Below, piece after piece: positions 8,131 to 16,621 of a DNA stretch of 64,000 nucleotides. Numbering within the stretch: position 1 is the first letter of the stretch; every line of letters begins with the position of its first letter. The DNA is from Edaphobacter sp. 4G125. Its GTDB lineage: Bacteria; Acidobacteriota; Terriglobia; Terriglobales; Acidobacteriaceae. The stretch covers positions 3,655,501 through 3,719,500 of the forward strand of contig NZ_CP060393.1 of the NCBI RefSeq assembly GCF_014274685.1, in the 5' to 3' direction. The position numbers and the translations under genes were made by a program. The notes below the pieces were generated by a model, which saw nothing but the letters and a program-made list of their open reading frames with translations, made no database searches and had not been told where the DNA came from.

Positions 8131-8173
8131 AGCAGGAATGTTCGAGAACCTCGGTTCTCGAACATTCCTGCTC
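8130..8173. repeat. Perfect 21-bp inverted repeat between gpsA and ftsY
   Basis: Arm 8130-8150 (GAGCAGGAATGTTCGAGAAC plus C) is exactly complementary to 8153-8173, with a 2-base centre (TC). There are no mismatches, and no T-tract follows on either strand, so it is not a classical rho-independent terminator. As RNA it would be a very stable hairpin 21 bases before the ftsY start codon. Confidence 0.85.
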
Positions 8174-8194
8174 ATCCGATAAACTGGACATAGT

Positions 8195-9187
8195 ATGGTC
8201 TTTTCCTCTCTCTTCGGTAAACGTCCGTCTGAACCCGAACAGCCGGAATCCCCGGCTCAAGAACAGCAGCCGAAGCTAAGTCTCTTCGACCGCATGAAGC
8301 AGGCGGTCACGCGCACTCGCGAGTCCCTGTCGGACTCCATCAGTTCTGTCGTTGCTCTTACACGCGAAGTTGATCAAGCCTCGCTTGATGAGTTGGAGCC
8401 TCGTCTGCTCGCTGCTGATATCGGCAGCGCAACGACCGCCATCATCATGGAGAATCTCCGTCAGCATGCCCTTCGCACTGGCATCGAGAGCGGAGCTCAG
8501 CTCAAGGAGCTTCTGAAAGGCGAACTCAAGCAGATTCTTGACGGTGTAGCGCATCCTATCCAGCATCCTTCGGCTCCACCTGAGGTCATCATGATGGTTG
8601 GAGTTAATGGCACCGGCAAAACAACCACGACCGGAAAACTTGCCAATCTCTATCGTTCACAAGGACGCAGCGTTCTGTTGTGCGCCGCGGATACCTTTCG
8701 CGCTGCAGCCATCGAGCAGCTCGAAGTCTGGGCGCAGCGCTCCGATGTTCCAGTTGTCAAGACGAAGCAGGGTGGCGATCCTTCGGCCGCGCTCTATGAT
8801 GCTCTGGCCGCAGCAAAGTCACGCCAGACTGACGTTCTGATCGCCGATACCGCAGGCCGCCTTCATACCAAGTCCGATCTGATGAAGGAGCTCGACAAAA
8901 TGCGGCGTACAGCGGAAAAACTCGTTCCGGGAGCACCGCATCAGACCTTTCTTGTTATGGACGCCACTACGGGACAGAATGGCCTGCAACAGGCACGTCT
9001 TTTCACCGAAGCAGCTCGCGTTACCGGCATCGTTCTCACAAAACTCGATGGCACGGCGAAGGGCGGCATCGTTCTCGCCATCGCTACCGAACTCAAGTTG
9101 CCTGTCCTTTACGCAGGCATCGGCGAAAAGATCGACGACCTGATCCCTTTCGACAGCACTGCCTTCATCGACTCACTCGTTAGTTAG
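8195..9187 (+). CDS. ftsY: FtsY, signal recognition particle receptor
   Basis: This is a 330-residue SRP GTPase that docks SRP-ribosome complexes at the membrane. The acidic A-domain is very short (about 30 residues), as in many non-proteobacteria. The N domain is followed by the G domain: GVNGTGKTTTTGKLA P-loop (about residues 135-149), DTFRAAAIEQL, DTAGRLHTKSDLM, and TKLDGTAKGG near 283. The start is ATG at 8195, 21 bases after the inverted repeat. Confidence 0.95.
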   Translation: MVFSSLFGKRPSEPEQPESPAQEQQPKLSLFDRMKQAVTRTRESLSDSISSVVALTREVDQASLDELEPRLLAADIGSATTAIIMENLRQHALRTGIESGAQLKELLKGELKQILDGVAHPIQHPSAPPEVIMMVGVNGTGKTTTTGKLANLYRSQGRSVLLCAADTFRAAAIEQLEVWAQRSDVPVVKTKQGGDPSAALYDALAAAKSRQTDVLIADTAGRLHTKSDLMKELDKMRRTAEKLVPGAPHQTFLVMDATTGQNGLQQARLFTEAARVTGIVLTKLDGTAKGGIVLAIATELKLPVLYAGIGEKIDDLIPFDSTAFIDSLVS

Positions 9188-9228
9188 AGCGCAGCATCGC
9201 CTCTTCTCGCACTGCTATCCTGAAAACG

Positions 9229-10377
9229 ATGGCTCCAGCTCACAATCCTCAAGACGAGCTTTATATGCAACGCGCTCTGCATCTGGCTGCGGAAACCGCT
9301 GCACTCGCTAGCCCCAATCCACAGGTCGGCTGCGTCATCGTTCGAGATAACGAAATTCTAGGAGAAGGTGCACATCTCTACGACAACTACGATCACGCCG
9401 AGATTGTCGCGCTTAAACAAGTCGCCATGCACGGCCACTCCCCCAAAGGCGCGACCGCCTACGTCACGCTTGAGCCATGCAGTCATCATGGACGCACCGG
9501 TCCCTGCGCCGATGCACTGATTGCGGCGGGCATCACGCGCTGTACCATTGCCACTACGGATCCGAATCCTCTTGTCTCAGGAAGTGGTATCAAAAAACTT
9601 CGCGCCGCCGGAATCAAAGTCACGCTCGGTGTGCTTGAACAATCCGCACGCGACATCAACGATGCCTTCGCTCACTTTATTCGCACACAAACGCCATTCG
9701 TCATGCTGAAAGCTGCTCTCTCCGCAGATGGCAAGCTTGCTCCCCCGCCTGATTCGCGCGCCGCAGCTCAACCCTACTGGCTCACCGGATATGAAGCACG
9801 ACAACAGGTTCATCTGCTCCGCCATGCGTCCGACGCAATTCTTACTGGCATCGGCACTGTAGCTGCCGACGATCCTCTGCTGACAGACCGCAGCGGGCTT
9901 CCTCGTCGCCGTCCTCTCCTACGCGTGGTACTCGATCCGAATCTCCGTATCCCGCTCTCGTCGCAACTCGTGCAATCGTCCAGCAACGATCTTTTGATCT
10001 TCGCCGGCGCGACAGCAGACCGCACAAAGCTCAAGGAGTTAATTCATCACGATGTTGAGGTCGAGATTGTGGACTGGGACGATGATGGAAATCTCTTGCT
10101 TCCCGCAGTCTTATCTTCACTCGGTAAACGAAAACTTCTGAGTGTTCTCCTCGAAGGAGGTTCACGTCTCAATGGAGCTTTCCTCAGTCACGATCTGGTT
10201 AACAAAACAATCCTCTTCTACTCTCCACAAAAGTTAGGCGATCAAGCGATCTCATTCGCGCACGACTCGCTCTCTCCCTTCGAACTTGAGAAGTCGCTGC
10301 ACCGAGCCACACGAACAACATTCGGACAAGATATTTGCGTCACAGGCTATCTTCACGATCCCTGGCAGGAGAAATAG
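9229..10377 (+). CDS. ribD: RibD, bifunctional diaminohydroxyphosphoribosylaminopyrimidine deaminase / reductase
   Basis: This 382-residue enzyme catalyses the second and third steps of riboflavin synthesis. The N-terminal deaminase has the zinc motifs HAE (near residue 56) and LEPCSHHGRTGPC (near 82-94). The C-terminal reductase starts near residue 155 (MLKAALSADGKLA) and includes LLEGGSRLNGAF. The start is ATG at 9229. The riboflavin synthase gene follows 61 bases later. No FMN riboswitch was recognised upstream. Confidence 0.95.
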   Translation: MAPAHNPQDELYMQRALHLAAETAALASPNPQVGCVIVRDNEILGEGAHLYDNYDHAEIVALKQVAMHGHSPKGATAYVTLEPCSHHGRTGPCADALIAAGITRCTIATTDPNPLVSGSGIKKLRAAGIKVTLGVLEQSARDINDAFAHFIRTQTPFVMLKAALSADGKLAPPPDSRAAAQPYWLTGYEARQQVHLLRHASDAILTGIGTVAADDPLLTDRSGLPRRRPLLRVVLDPNLRIPLSSQLVQSSSNDLLIFAGATADRTKLKELIHHDVEVEIVDWDDDGNLLLPAVLSSLGKRKLLSVLLEGGSRLNGAFLSHDLVNKTILFYSPQKLGDQAISFAHDSLSPFELEKSLHRATRTTFGQDICVTGYLHDPWQEK

Positions 10378-10438
10378 TTCTCCTGCAATCAGATATCTCT
10401 CGTGGCGTTCTGCACCCCATAACGAGTACTCTGTATCT

Positions 10439-11104
10439 ATGTTTACCGGTCTGATTGAAACCACCGGCGCTGTTCTTTGCGTTACTCCCCATGCTGGAGT
10501 GACTCGGATCACCATTGGGGCTCCCCCCGCGCTCGTTCGTCGTCTCTCTACTGGAGATTCGATTGCGGTAAACGGCGTATGTCTCACCGCGCTTGACATC
10601 GAACCCAACGCCTTTCCGTCGCGTTTCTCCGCTGATCTTGCTGCCGAGACAATCGCTCGTACCACGCTCTCCCGCCTCAAACCTGATAACGTCGTCAATC
10701 TCGAACTGCCCACGCCTGCCGGCTCTCCACTCGGCGGACATGTCGTGCAAGGCCACGTCGACACCACAGGCATCCTTATGTCGCTCGAACCGATTGTCGT
10801 CGACACCGAAGCAACGGATTACCGCCTGCAGTTCACAATCCCCGATTCACTCACTCGATATATCGTCGAGAAAGGTTCCATCACAGTCGAAGGCATCTCA
10901 CTTACCGTGGCTGCCATTCGCGGGAACCAGGTTGAAATTGCGATTATTCCTCATACCTATGCGTCAACAAACCTGCGCACGCTCTCTGCCGGAGACGCTC
11001 TCAATATCGAGGTGGATGTTCTCGGCAAGTATGCCGAACGACTGAGCGAAAAGCCTGCTGACTTTGTTGTCACCGAGCAATATCTCATCGCCAACGGCTA
11101 TTAA
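10439..11104 (+). CDS. ribE: RibE, riboflavin synthase alpha chain
   Basis: This enzyme dismutates two 6,7-dimethyl-8-ribityllumazine molecules into riboflavin. It is 221 residues with the two tandem lumazine-binding repeats: MFTGLIETTG at the start, VNGVCLT (about 43-49) in repeat one, GGHVVQGHVD near 100-109, and VEGISLT plus IPHTYAST in repeat two. The start is ATG at 10439 because the family begins MFTGLIE; a longer in-frame ORF overlapping ribD was rejected. It is probably transcribed with ribD. ribA/B and ribH are not in the window. Confidence 0.95.
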   Translation: MFTGLIETTGAVLCVTPHAGVTRITIGAPPALVRRLSTGDSIAVNGVCLTALDIEPNAFPSRFSADLAAETIARTTLSRLKPDNVVNLELPTPAGSPLGGHVVQGHVDTTGILMSLEPIVVDTEATDYRLQFTIPDSLTRYIVEKGSITVEGISLTVAAIRGNQVEIAIIPHTYASTNLRTLSAGDALNIEVDVLGKYAERLSEKPADFVVTEQYLIANGY

Positions 11105-11153
11105 GGAATCCCATAACATCCATCGCCAACGCCGCGCTTCCTTTCAAGTCAGG

Positions 11154-13319
11154 TTATAGATAACCCCATCTGCGGAGATAGAGCGGCTTTATGCCGCTCT
11201 TTTCTGCTTCTTTCTGCCGCACCCGCAAAAGACTTTCAAACTCGACTCCGTTGAGCGGACGCCCCAGCAGAAATCCCTGTACTTCGTCGCACCTGAGTTG
11301 TCTCAATCTCTCCAGCTGTGTCGAGGTCTCCACGCCTTCGGCGACTACAACCATCTCCAGCGCGTGCGCGAGAGCAATAATGGCGGAGACGATGGCGTAC
11401 CCTTCTTCTCCATGCAGATCGAGCCCCTCGGTAAAGAAACGATCAATCTTGAGTTGTTTCACCCGGAACTGCTGAAGATAAGCCAGACTGGAGTATCCCG
11501 TCCCAAAGTCGTCGATTGCAATATCAAAGCCTGCGCTCTGAAATCTCTCGATCACCTGCGCCGTAAGAGCTGCATCCCTCATCGCTACAGTCTCAGTAAT
11601 CTCAAACATAATCTGATCCGGCCTGATTCCCGCCGGCTCTGTCATCGCCAGTATCTTCTCGACATACTCAGGCTGCCGCAGTTGCTCACGCGAAAGATTG
11701 ATGGCGATCTTGATAGGAGGTAGATGACGCTCCTTCCAATGCTGCAAATATCGGCATGTCTCCGCGATAACCCAATTGCCGATTGGAACGATCTGCCCGG
11801 TCCGTTCCGCTACGGGAATGAAATCGAGCGGCGAAATCTCTCCCAGCTCTGGATGATGCCAGCGAATCAATGCCTCCGCTCCCACAATTTCGCTTCGCTC
11901 GCCGTGGAACTTCGGTTGAAAATGCAGGGAGAGATTCCCTTTTTCGAGCGCCTCCGAAAGTCCACGATGAATCTGAAGCGTTCTGGTCGCAGCTTCACTC
12001 ATCTCTGGATGAAAGAACCGATAGCAATTGCGACCATTTTGTTTCGCTTCGTACATTGCTGTATCGGCATTCTTCAACAGATCCTCTGCTGTCTCTCCAT
12101 CTTGCGGAAACGTCGCAATCCCAATGGAAGTACTCATTCGCAGCGGAGTCCCATCGATCACAAAATCCTGCTGCATCCGCTCCAGGACGCCGGTTGCGAC
12201 AGACATTACTTCCTGCTGCTCTCCCATTTTGTCCAGCAGCACAACAAACTCATCCCCGCTGAGACGAGCCACCATATCCTCTCGTCGGACATATTTGGCC
12301 AATTGTCGCGCGAACGCTTTCAGCAACTTGTCACCGGCTGTATGGCCCAAAGAATCATTGACTGTCTTGAATCCATCCAGATCCATAAACATCACAGTGA
12401 AGGAGTGTCTTTGTTCTCGCGCCTCCACAATCGTCGCCTCGATTCGATCGGTCAGCGATCCTCGGTTCGGCAGGCCTGTCAATACATCCCGGGTCGCCAT
12501 CACCATCAATTGTTCATTCGCACTCACGAGGGAAGCCTGAAGCCGCGCCTTCTCTTCCGAAGCTCTCAACCGATACGCCTGCAGGTCATATCGCGCATCC
12601 AGCATGGAGTACACCAACGTCAAGGTAAGAACTCCGAGTGTAGACAGCGTTACAGTAATGGCAAGCCATGTAGTGTTGACCCCGCCAGCTGCGATGCAGA
12701 TGGATCCGCTGCGAAAGATCGCGGCGCTCATCGCCGTATAGTGCATTCCGGCAATCGCCAGTCCCATCACTAGTCCCGCTGCGCATCGTTTCAACAGAAC
12801 TAATCGTTGCGATCCATCTCGTAACGTAAAAGCAATCCATAGCGCAGCCCACGAAGCTGCAATCGCGATTGCAATCGAGGCCCAGAACAGAGCTGGCCTG
12901 TAAGAGATCGCCGGGTGCATCTTCATTGCTGCCATGCCCGTGTAGTGCATGGCAGCAACCCCCAGTCCCATCAGGACGCCGCTGATCGCGAGTCTTCCGT
13001 GATTTACAGCATTACCGGTCACAATCAGCAAGGCGAACCCTGAGATCAAAATCGCAATCAATAGCGAGTACACCGTAATCTTCGGATCGTATCCAAGTTC
13101 GATGGGCATTCGGAATGCAAGCATTCCAATGAAGTGCATCGACCAGATTCCCAGTCCCATCGAAATCGCCCCACCAATCAGCCATGCCGTTCGCTTCACG
13201 GATGCACCATGAATTAAACGGATCCTGCCGGCAAGATCCAGTGCTGTATAGGAAGCAAACATTGCCACCAGCAACGAGAGCAAAACAAGGTAGACGTTAT
13301 AAGTTCCGTGAATCAACAC
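11154..13319 (-). CDS. MHYT-GGDEF-EAL cyclic-di-GMP signalling protein
   Basis: This is a 721-residue membrane protein. The N-terminal MHYT sensor has about seven helices and three repeats of the motif (SMHFIGM near 61, AMHYTGM near 124, GMHYTAM near 192), thought to bind a metal and sense a diatomic gas. The GGDEF domain (about 280-440) has the motif SGDEF and an upstream RxxD inhibitory site (RRED). The EAL domain (about 460-705) keeps EALIR, the NLS segment, DDFGTG, KIDRFF and VVAEGVET, so phosphodiesterase activity is likely. It may be bifunctional. The start is GTG at 13319. It appears monocistronic. Confidence 0.92.
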   Translation of the reverse strand: MLIHGTYNVYLVLLSLLVAMFASYTALDLAGRIRLIHGASVKRTAWLIGGAISMGLGIWSMHFIGMLAFRMPIELGYDPKITVYSLLIAILISGFALLIVTGNAVNHGRLAISGVLMGLGVAAMHYTGMAAMKMHPAISYRPALFWASIAIAIAASWAALWIAFTLRDGSQRLVLLKRCAAGLVMGLAIAGMHYTAMSAAIFRSGSICIAAGGVNTTWLAITVTLSTLGVLTLTLVYSMLDARYDLQAYRLRASEEKARLQASLVSANEQLMVMATRDVLTGLPNRGSLTDRIEATIVEAREQRHSFTVMFMDLDGFKTVNDSLGHTAGDKLLKAFARQLAKYVRREDMVARLSGDEFVVLLDKMGEQQEVMSVATGVLERMQQDFVIDGTPLRMSTSIGIATFPQDGETAEDLLKNADTAMYEAKQNGRNCYRFFHPEMSEAATRTLQIHRGLSEALEKGNLSLHFQPKFHGERSEIVGAEALIRWHHPELGEISPLDFIPVAERTGQIVPIGNWVIAETCRYLQHWKERHLPPIKIAINLSREQLRQPEYVEKILAMTEPAGIRPDQIMFEITETVAMRDAALTAQVIERFQSAGFDIAIDDFGTGYSSLAYLQQFRVKQLKIDRFFTEGLDLHGEEGYAIVSAIIALAHALEMVVVAEGVETSTQLERLRQLRCDEVQGFLLGRPLNGVEFESLLRVRQKEAEKSGIKPLYLRRWGYL
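11180..11206 (+). terminator. Rho-independent terminator for ribD-ribE, inside the convergent gene
   Basis: AGAGCGGC-TTTAT-GCCGCTCT followed by TTTTC is an 8-bp perfect stem with a U-tract on the plus strand, 76 bases past the ribE stop. It lies inside the last codons of the convergent EAL-domain gene. Confidence 0.6.
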
Positions 13320-13503
13320 CGTCCTCCAAGGGAGAGAACAACAAATAAAGTTTTCGCCTTGTTATTACATCGATCTTTGCCGATAAGTCGATACCTCAAA
13401 ACGGGAAGAATCGCATTTCGCCTAACTTTTCATTACCGCCACTTCCCAAAATGGGAATTTTCTCATCTCGGTTATTGCCTCCGTGAACAAACCGATACCT
13501 CCC

Positions 13504-14724
13504 TCAATGCACGACCGATACGCTTTGTTCACTTTCAGCTAATTGTGTGATCCGCGTCCTGCTTGTCACAAGAATGACCAGCGCAACGATGGGGGTCAAA
13601 GATAGTAACGTCACAATGGAGGAAGCCCCGAGCACTCCAATCGCCGTTGCGATTAACGATCCTGCTCCCGCCTGTAAAAATCCAAGCAATGCCGAGGCAC
13701 TGCCTGCTTCTCGCGAGAAAGGAGCCATTCCAAGAGCAGCCGCGTTGGGATACGTCAATCCAATGGAGAAGAGGAAGAAGAAGAAGAGAACCATCATTCC
13801 CGGCAGCCCAAGCAAGTGGGCCCTTGTACCGGTGAATAACACCACTCCCATCAGGACCTGAAACAGCAGAGCGTAAAAGAAAATCTGCTGACTGCTGAAT
13901 CTGTTCAACAGAAAGACATTCACCTGGTTTCCGCCAATAAAGCCCATAACCAGGACAGCGAACACCAGACCGAACATCTTTGTGCCCAAGTGATACTTTT
14001 CCATGAACAAGATCGGCGATCCGGAGACGAAGGCGAACAAGCCGGCGAATGAGAACGCTCCCGCCATCGCGTATGTGTAGAACTGCGGCTGCTTCAGGAT
14101 CGACCAGAAGACATCAAGAATAGGTCCAGGCTTCAGCGAAACTGAAGAATCGGGCACATGCCCCTCCGGCAGCAATGCAAATATGAGAATCAGCGTAACC
14201 AAGGCATAAATTCCAAGAATGGCAAATATCCAACGCCAACCTAAACTGGAAGCCAGCAGACTGCCGATGCTCGAGGCTAGCAGAGGAGAAATGCCGATGA
14301 TAAGAAACAGAAGCGAAAATATGCGCGCACTCTCTTTCGCATGGAAGAAGTCACGCACCATGGCCAGCGCTGCAACCTGAGCCGCACATCCTCCAATCGC
14401 CTGCAGAAATCGCAACACAATCAGAGCCTGGATGTCCTGAGCCAAGGCACATCCGGAAGAAGCCACAATGTAAACGATCAATCCGACATAGAGTGGCCGC
14501 TTTCTGCCAAAACGATCGAGCAGCGGTCCATACAAGATCTGTCCGAAGGCAAATCCGATGAAATAACTCGACAACGAAAGTGCAATGACCGAGGTTGTTG
14601 TCTTCAGATCGGCCGCGACCTGCGAGAACGCTGGCAGATACATATCGATCGCAAATGGAGTAATTACGCTGAGCAAACCAAGCAAACAAATGATGCGCGA
14701 ATGCTCACGGTAGGGAGACTTCAT
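13504..14724 (-). CDS. Bcr/CflA family multidrug efflux MFS transporter
   Basis: This is a 406-residue inner-membrane antiporter with 12 predicted helices. The N-terminal block SVITPFAIDMYLPAFSQVA (about residues 18-36) and the loop GPLLDRFGRKRPLY (motif A, about 67-80) are characteristic of the Bcr/CflA drug:H+ antiporter group. The substrate is not readable from sequence. The start is ATG at 14724. It is divergent from the SDR pair over a 207-base gap that contains a possible operator (14886-14909), suggesting joint control. Confidence 0.88.
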   Translation of the reverse strand: MKSPYREHSRIICLLGLLSVITPFAIDMYLPAFSQVAADLKTTTSVIALSLSSYFIGFAFGQILYGPLLDRFGRKRPLYVGLIVYIVASSGCALAQDIQALIVLRFLQAIGGCAAQVAALAMVRDFFHAKESARIFSLLFLIIGISPLLASSIGSLLASSLGWRWIFAILGIYALVTLILIFALLPEGHVPDSSVSLKPGPILDVFWSILKQPQFYTYAMAGAFSFAGLFAFVSGSPILFMEKYHLGTKMFGLVFAVLVMGFIGGNQVNVFLLNRFSSQQIFFYALLFQVLMGVVLFTGTRAHLLGLPGMMVLFFFFLFSIGLTYPNAAALGMAPFSREAGSASALLGFLQAGAGSLIATAIGVLGASSIVTLLSLTPIVALVILVTSRTRITQLAESEQSVSVVH

Positions 14725-14885
14725 ATTCTATTTTCCTGAATTCGAGCTGACTATCGGGTCACTCATCCGCTTGTTATAGATAATCTGATTCTTCCACGAC
14801 AACGTAGGATTCGACTTTCTCTCAATATGACTTGCTTCGATGAATTCTTGATTGTCTGAATCCTTTCTCTGGAGCCTTTCATCTA

Positions 14886-14909
14886 TTAGATGTTTTTATA
14901 TATATCTAA
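14886..14909. promoter_or_regulatory. AT-rich inverted repeat upstream of SDR gene 1
   Basis: TTAGAT (14886-14891) and ATCTAA (14904-14909) form an inverted repeat with a 12-base AT-rich centre, 22 bases before the SDR start and within the divergent promoter region. It could be an operator or overlap the promoter; no -35/-10 was resolved. Confidence 0.3.
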
Positions 14910-14931
14910 ATGATGCTAGAAGGGAACAGAG

Positions 14932-15681
14932 ATGAGCAAGCTTGCAGGGAAAGTCGCTGTCGTTACGGGAGCCTCAAAAGGAATCGGAGCAGATATCGCA
15001 AAAGGGCTTGCCCGCGAAGGTGCCTCCGTCGTCGTCAACTATTCTTCCAGCAAAGAGGGCGCCGATAAAGTTGTCGCCGAAATCACTAAAGCTGGCGGTA
15101 AAGCCATCGCTATACAAGGAAACGTAGCGAAAGAGGACGACGTCAATCGTCTCTTTGCCGAAACGAAAGAGGTTTTTGGCAAGCTCGATATTCTTGTCAA
15201 TAACGCTGGAGTTTATCAGTTTGCACCTATCGAAGAGTTCACCGTAGAGCATTTCAGCTATCACTTCAATACCAATGTGCTCGGACTTCTTCTTGCCACG
15301 CGTGAGGCAGTTAAGCTCTTCGGTGACAACGGCGGAAGTATCATCAATGTCGGATCCGCGGCAACTTCGCTTGCCGTTCCGAGTGCCTCGGCCTATACCG
15401 CAACCAAAGGTGCCGTCGACTCGATTACCAGTGTGCTCGCCAAGGAGCTTGGCCCTAAAAAGATCCGTGTCAACTCCATCAATCCCGGCATGGTCGAGAC
15501 CGAAGGAGTCCATACCCTGGGAGTCATCGGAAGCGACTTCCAGAAAGGCTTCGAGGTGCAAACTCCGCTTGGACGCATTGCTCAACCTAACGACATCACG
15601 CCAATCGCCGTTTTTCTGGCGTCCTCCGATTCCGGATGGCTCACCGGCGAACATATCCTTGCTTCGGGCGGACTCCGCTAA
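14932..15681 (+). CDS. SDR family NAD(P)-dependent oxidoreductase (paralogue 1)
   Basis: This is a 249-residue classical short-chain dehydrogenase. The cofactor motif GASKGIGADIA is at residues 13-23, NNAG near 90, a Ser in the GSAATS segment near 142, and YTATK near 157-161. The closing SGGLR is usual in FabG/glucose-dehydrogenase-like members. The substrate is unknown. It lies 72 bases before a colinear paralogue of identical length and about two-thirds identity by eye. The start is ATG at 14932, with AGAAGGGA upstream. Confidence 0.88.
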   Translation: MSKLAGKVAVVTGASKGIGADIAKGLAREGASVVVNYSSSKEGADKVVAEITKAGGKAIAIQGNVAKEDDVNRLFAETKEVFGKLDILVNNAGVYQFAPIEEFTVEHFSYHFNTNVLGLLLATREAVKLFGDNGGSIINVGSAATSLAVPSASAYTATKGAVDSITSVLAKELGPKKIRVNSINPGMVETEGVHTLGVIGSDFQKGFEVQTPLGRIAQPNDITPIAVFLASSDSGWLTGEHILASGGLR

Positions 15682-15753
15682 TCTCCTCATTGCTACAAAG
15701 GGCGCAGCCATTCAGCTGTGTGCCCCCTATTTCTTCATAAAAGGAAAGTCAGA

Positions 15754-16503
15754 ATGGGCAGACTCACCGGCAAAGTAGCCATCGTCACAGGAGCCTCCAA
15801 GGGCATTGGAGCCGATATCGCCCGCGGCCTTGCCGCTGAAGGAGCTTCCGTCGTCGTCAACTTCGCCTCATCACGAGATGGAGCGGACAAGGTAGTCTCC
15901 CAGATCGCTGCACAAGGTGGCAGGGCCATCGCCGTCCAGGGAAACGTCGCCAAGGAATCCGATATAAAGCGCCTCTTCGAAGAGACCGCAAAGGCCTTCG
16001 GTAAAATCGACGTCCTCATTAACAACGCCGGCGTCTACGAGTTTGCTCCCGTCACCGAGTTCTCCGAGACGCACTTCCATCGCCTCTTCAACACCAATGT
16101 CCTCGGTCTCCTGCTTGCCAGCCGGGAAGCTGTACGCTACTTCGGCATCGAAGGCGGAAGCATCATCAACATCGGCTCCAGCGCCACCTCCACCACCCCT
16201 CCTACATCGGTCGTCTACACCGCCACTAAAAGCGCGGTCGACTCCATCACCCACGTCCTCTCCAAAGAGCTCGGCCCACGCAACATACGCGTCAATTCGA
16301 TCAATCCCGGCCTGATCGAAACCGAAGGCACCCATGACATCGGCTTCATCGGCGGCGAATGGCAGAAGAACCGCGAAGCTCAGACACCGCTTGGACGCAC
16401 CGGACAGCCCGGCGATATTACTCCCATCGCCGTCTTCCTCGCCTCCGAAGACTCCCGATGGCTCACCGGAGAAATTCTCTACGCCTCCGGCGGCCTACGC
16501 TGA
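15754..16503 (+). CDS. SDR family NAD(P)-dependent oxidoreductase (paralogue 2)
   Basis: This 249-residue short-chain dehydrogenase aligns end to end without gaps with the gene just upstream. GASKGIGADIA (13-23), NNAG (about 90), the catalytic Ser segment and YTATK (157-161) are all intact, so both copies should be active. The start is ATG at 15754 (MGRLTGK), which matches the paralogue N-terminus and has AAAGGAAAG upstream; a longer in-frame start adds 12 unrelated residues. Its codons appear more C-ending than those of copy 1, consistent with old divergence rather than a fresh duplication. Confidence 0.88.
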   Translation: MGRLTGKVAIVTGASKGIGADIARGLAAEGASVVVNFASSRDGADKVVSQIAAQGGRAIAVQGNVAKESDIKRLFEETAKAFGKIDVLINNAGVYEFAPVTEFSETHFHRLFNTNVLGLLLASREAVRYFGIEGGSIINIGSSATSTTPPTSVVYTATKSAVDSITHVLSKELGPRNIRVNSINPGLIETEGTHDIGFIGGEWQKNREAQTPLGRTGQPGDITPIAVFLASEDSRWLTGEILYASGGLR

Positions 16504-16540
16504 AATCGCAACAATCTGTTGCTCGCTTCAAAACCAAATA

Positions 16541-16575
16541 CAAAAGGGGCAGTCCACAAGGACTGCCCCTTGTAT
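16541..16575. terminator. Bidirectional terminator between the SDR genes and rho
   Basis: AAGGGGCAGTCC (16544-16555), loop ACAA, GGACTGCCCCTT (16560-16571) is a 12-bp perfect stem between convergent genes. On the minus strand it is followed by TTTGTATTTGGTTTT, fitting rho's own mRNA end. On the plus strand the tail is weaker. A second inverted repeat (ATCACCGG...CCGGTGAT) lies at about 16573-16607. Confidence 0.65.
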
Positions 16576-16621
16576 CACCGGACCAGCACCACCCGGACCC
16601 GGTGATCACTACCGAGCTCAT

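Noticed and set aside
11724..12773. A 349-residue plus-strand open frame inside the MHYT-GGDEF-EAL gene
   Set aside because: It is rich in His, Arg and Ser in the way antisense frames are, while the opposite strand encodes complete GGDEF and EAL motifs.
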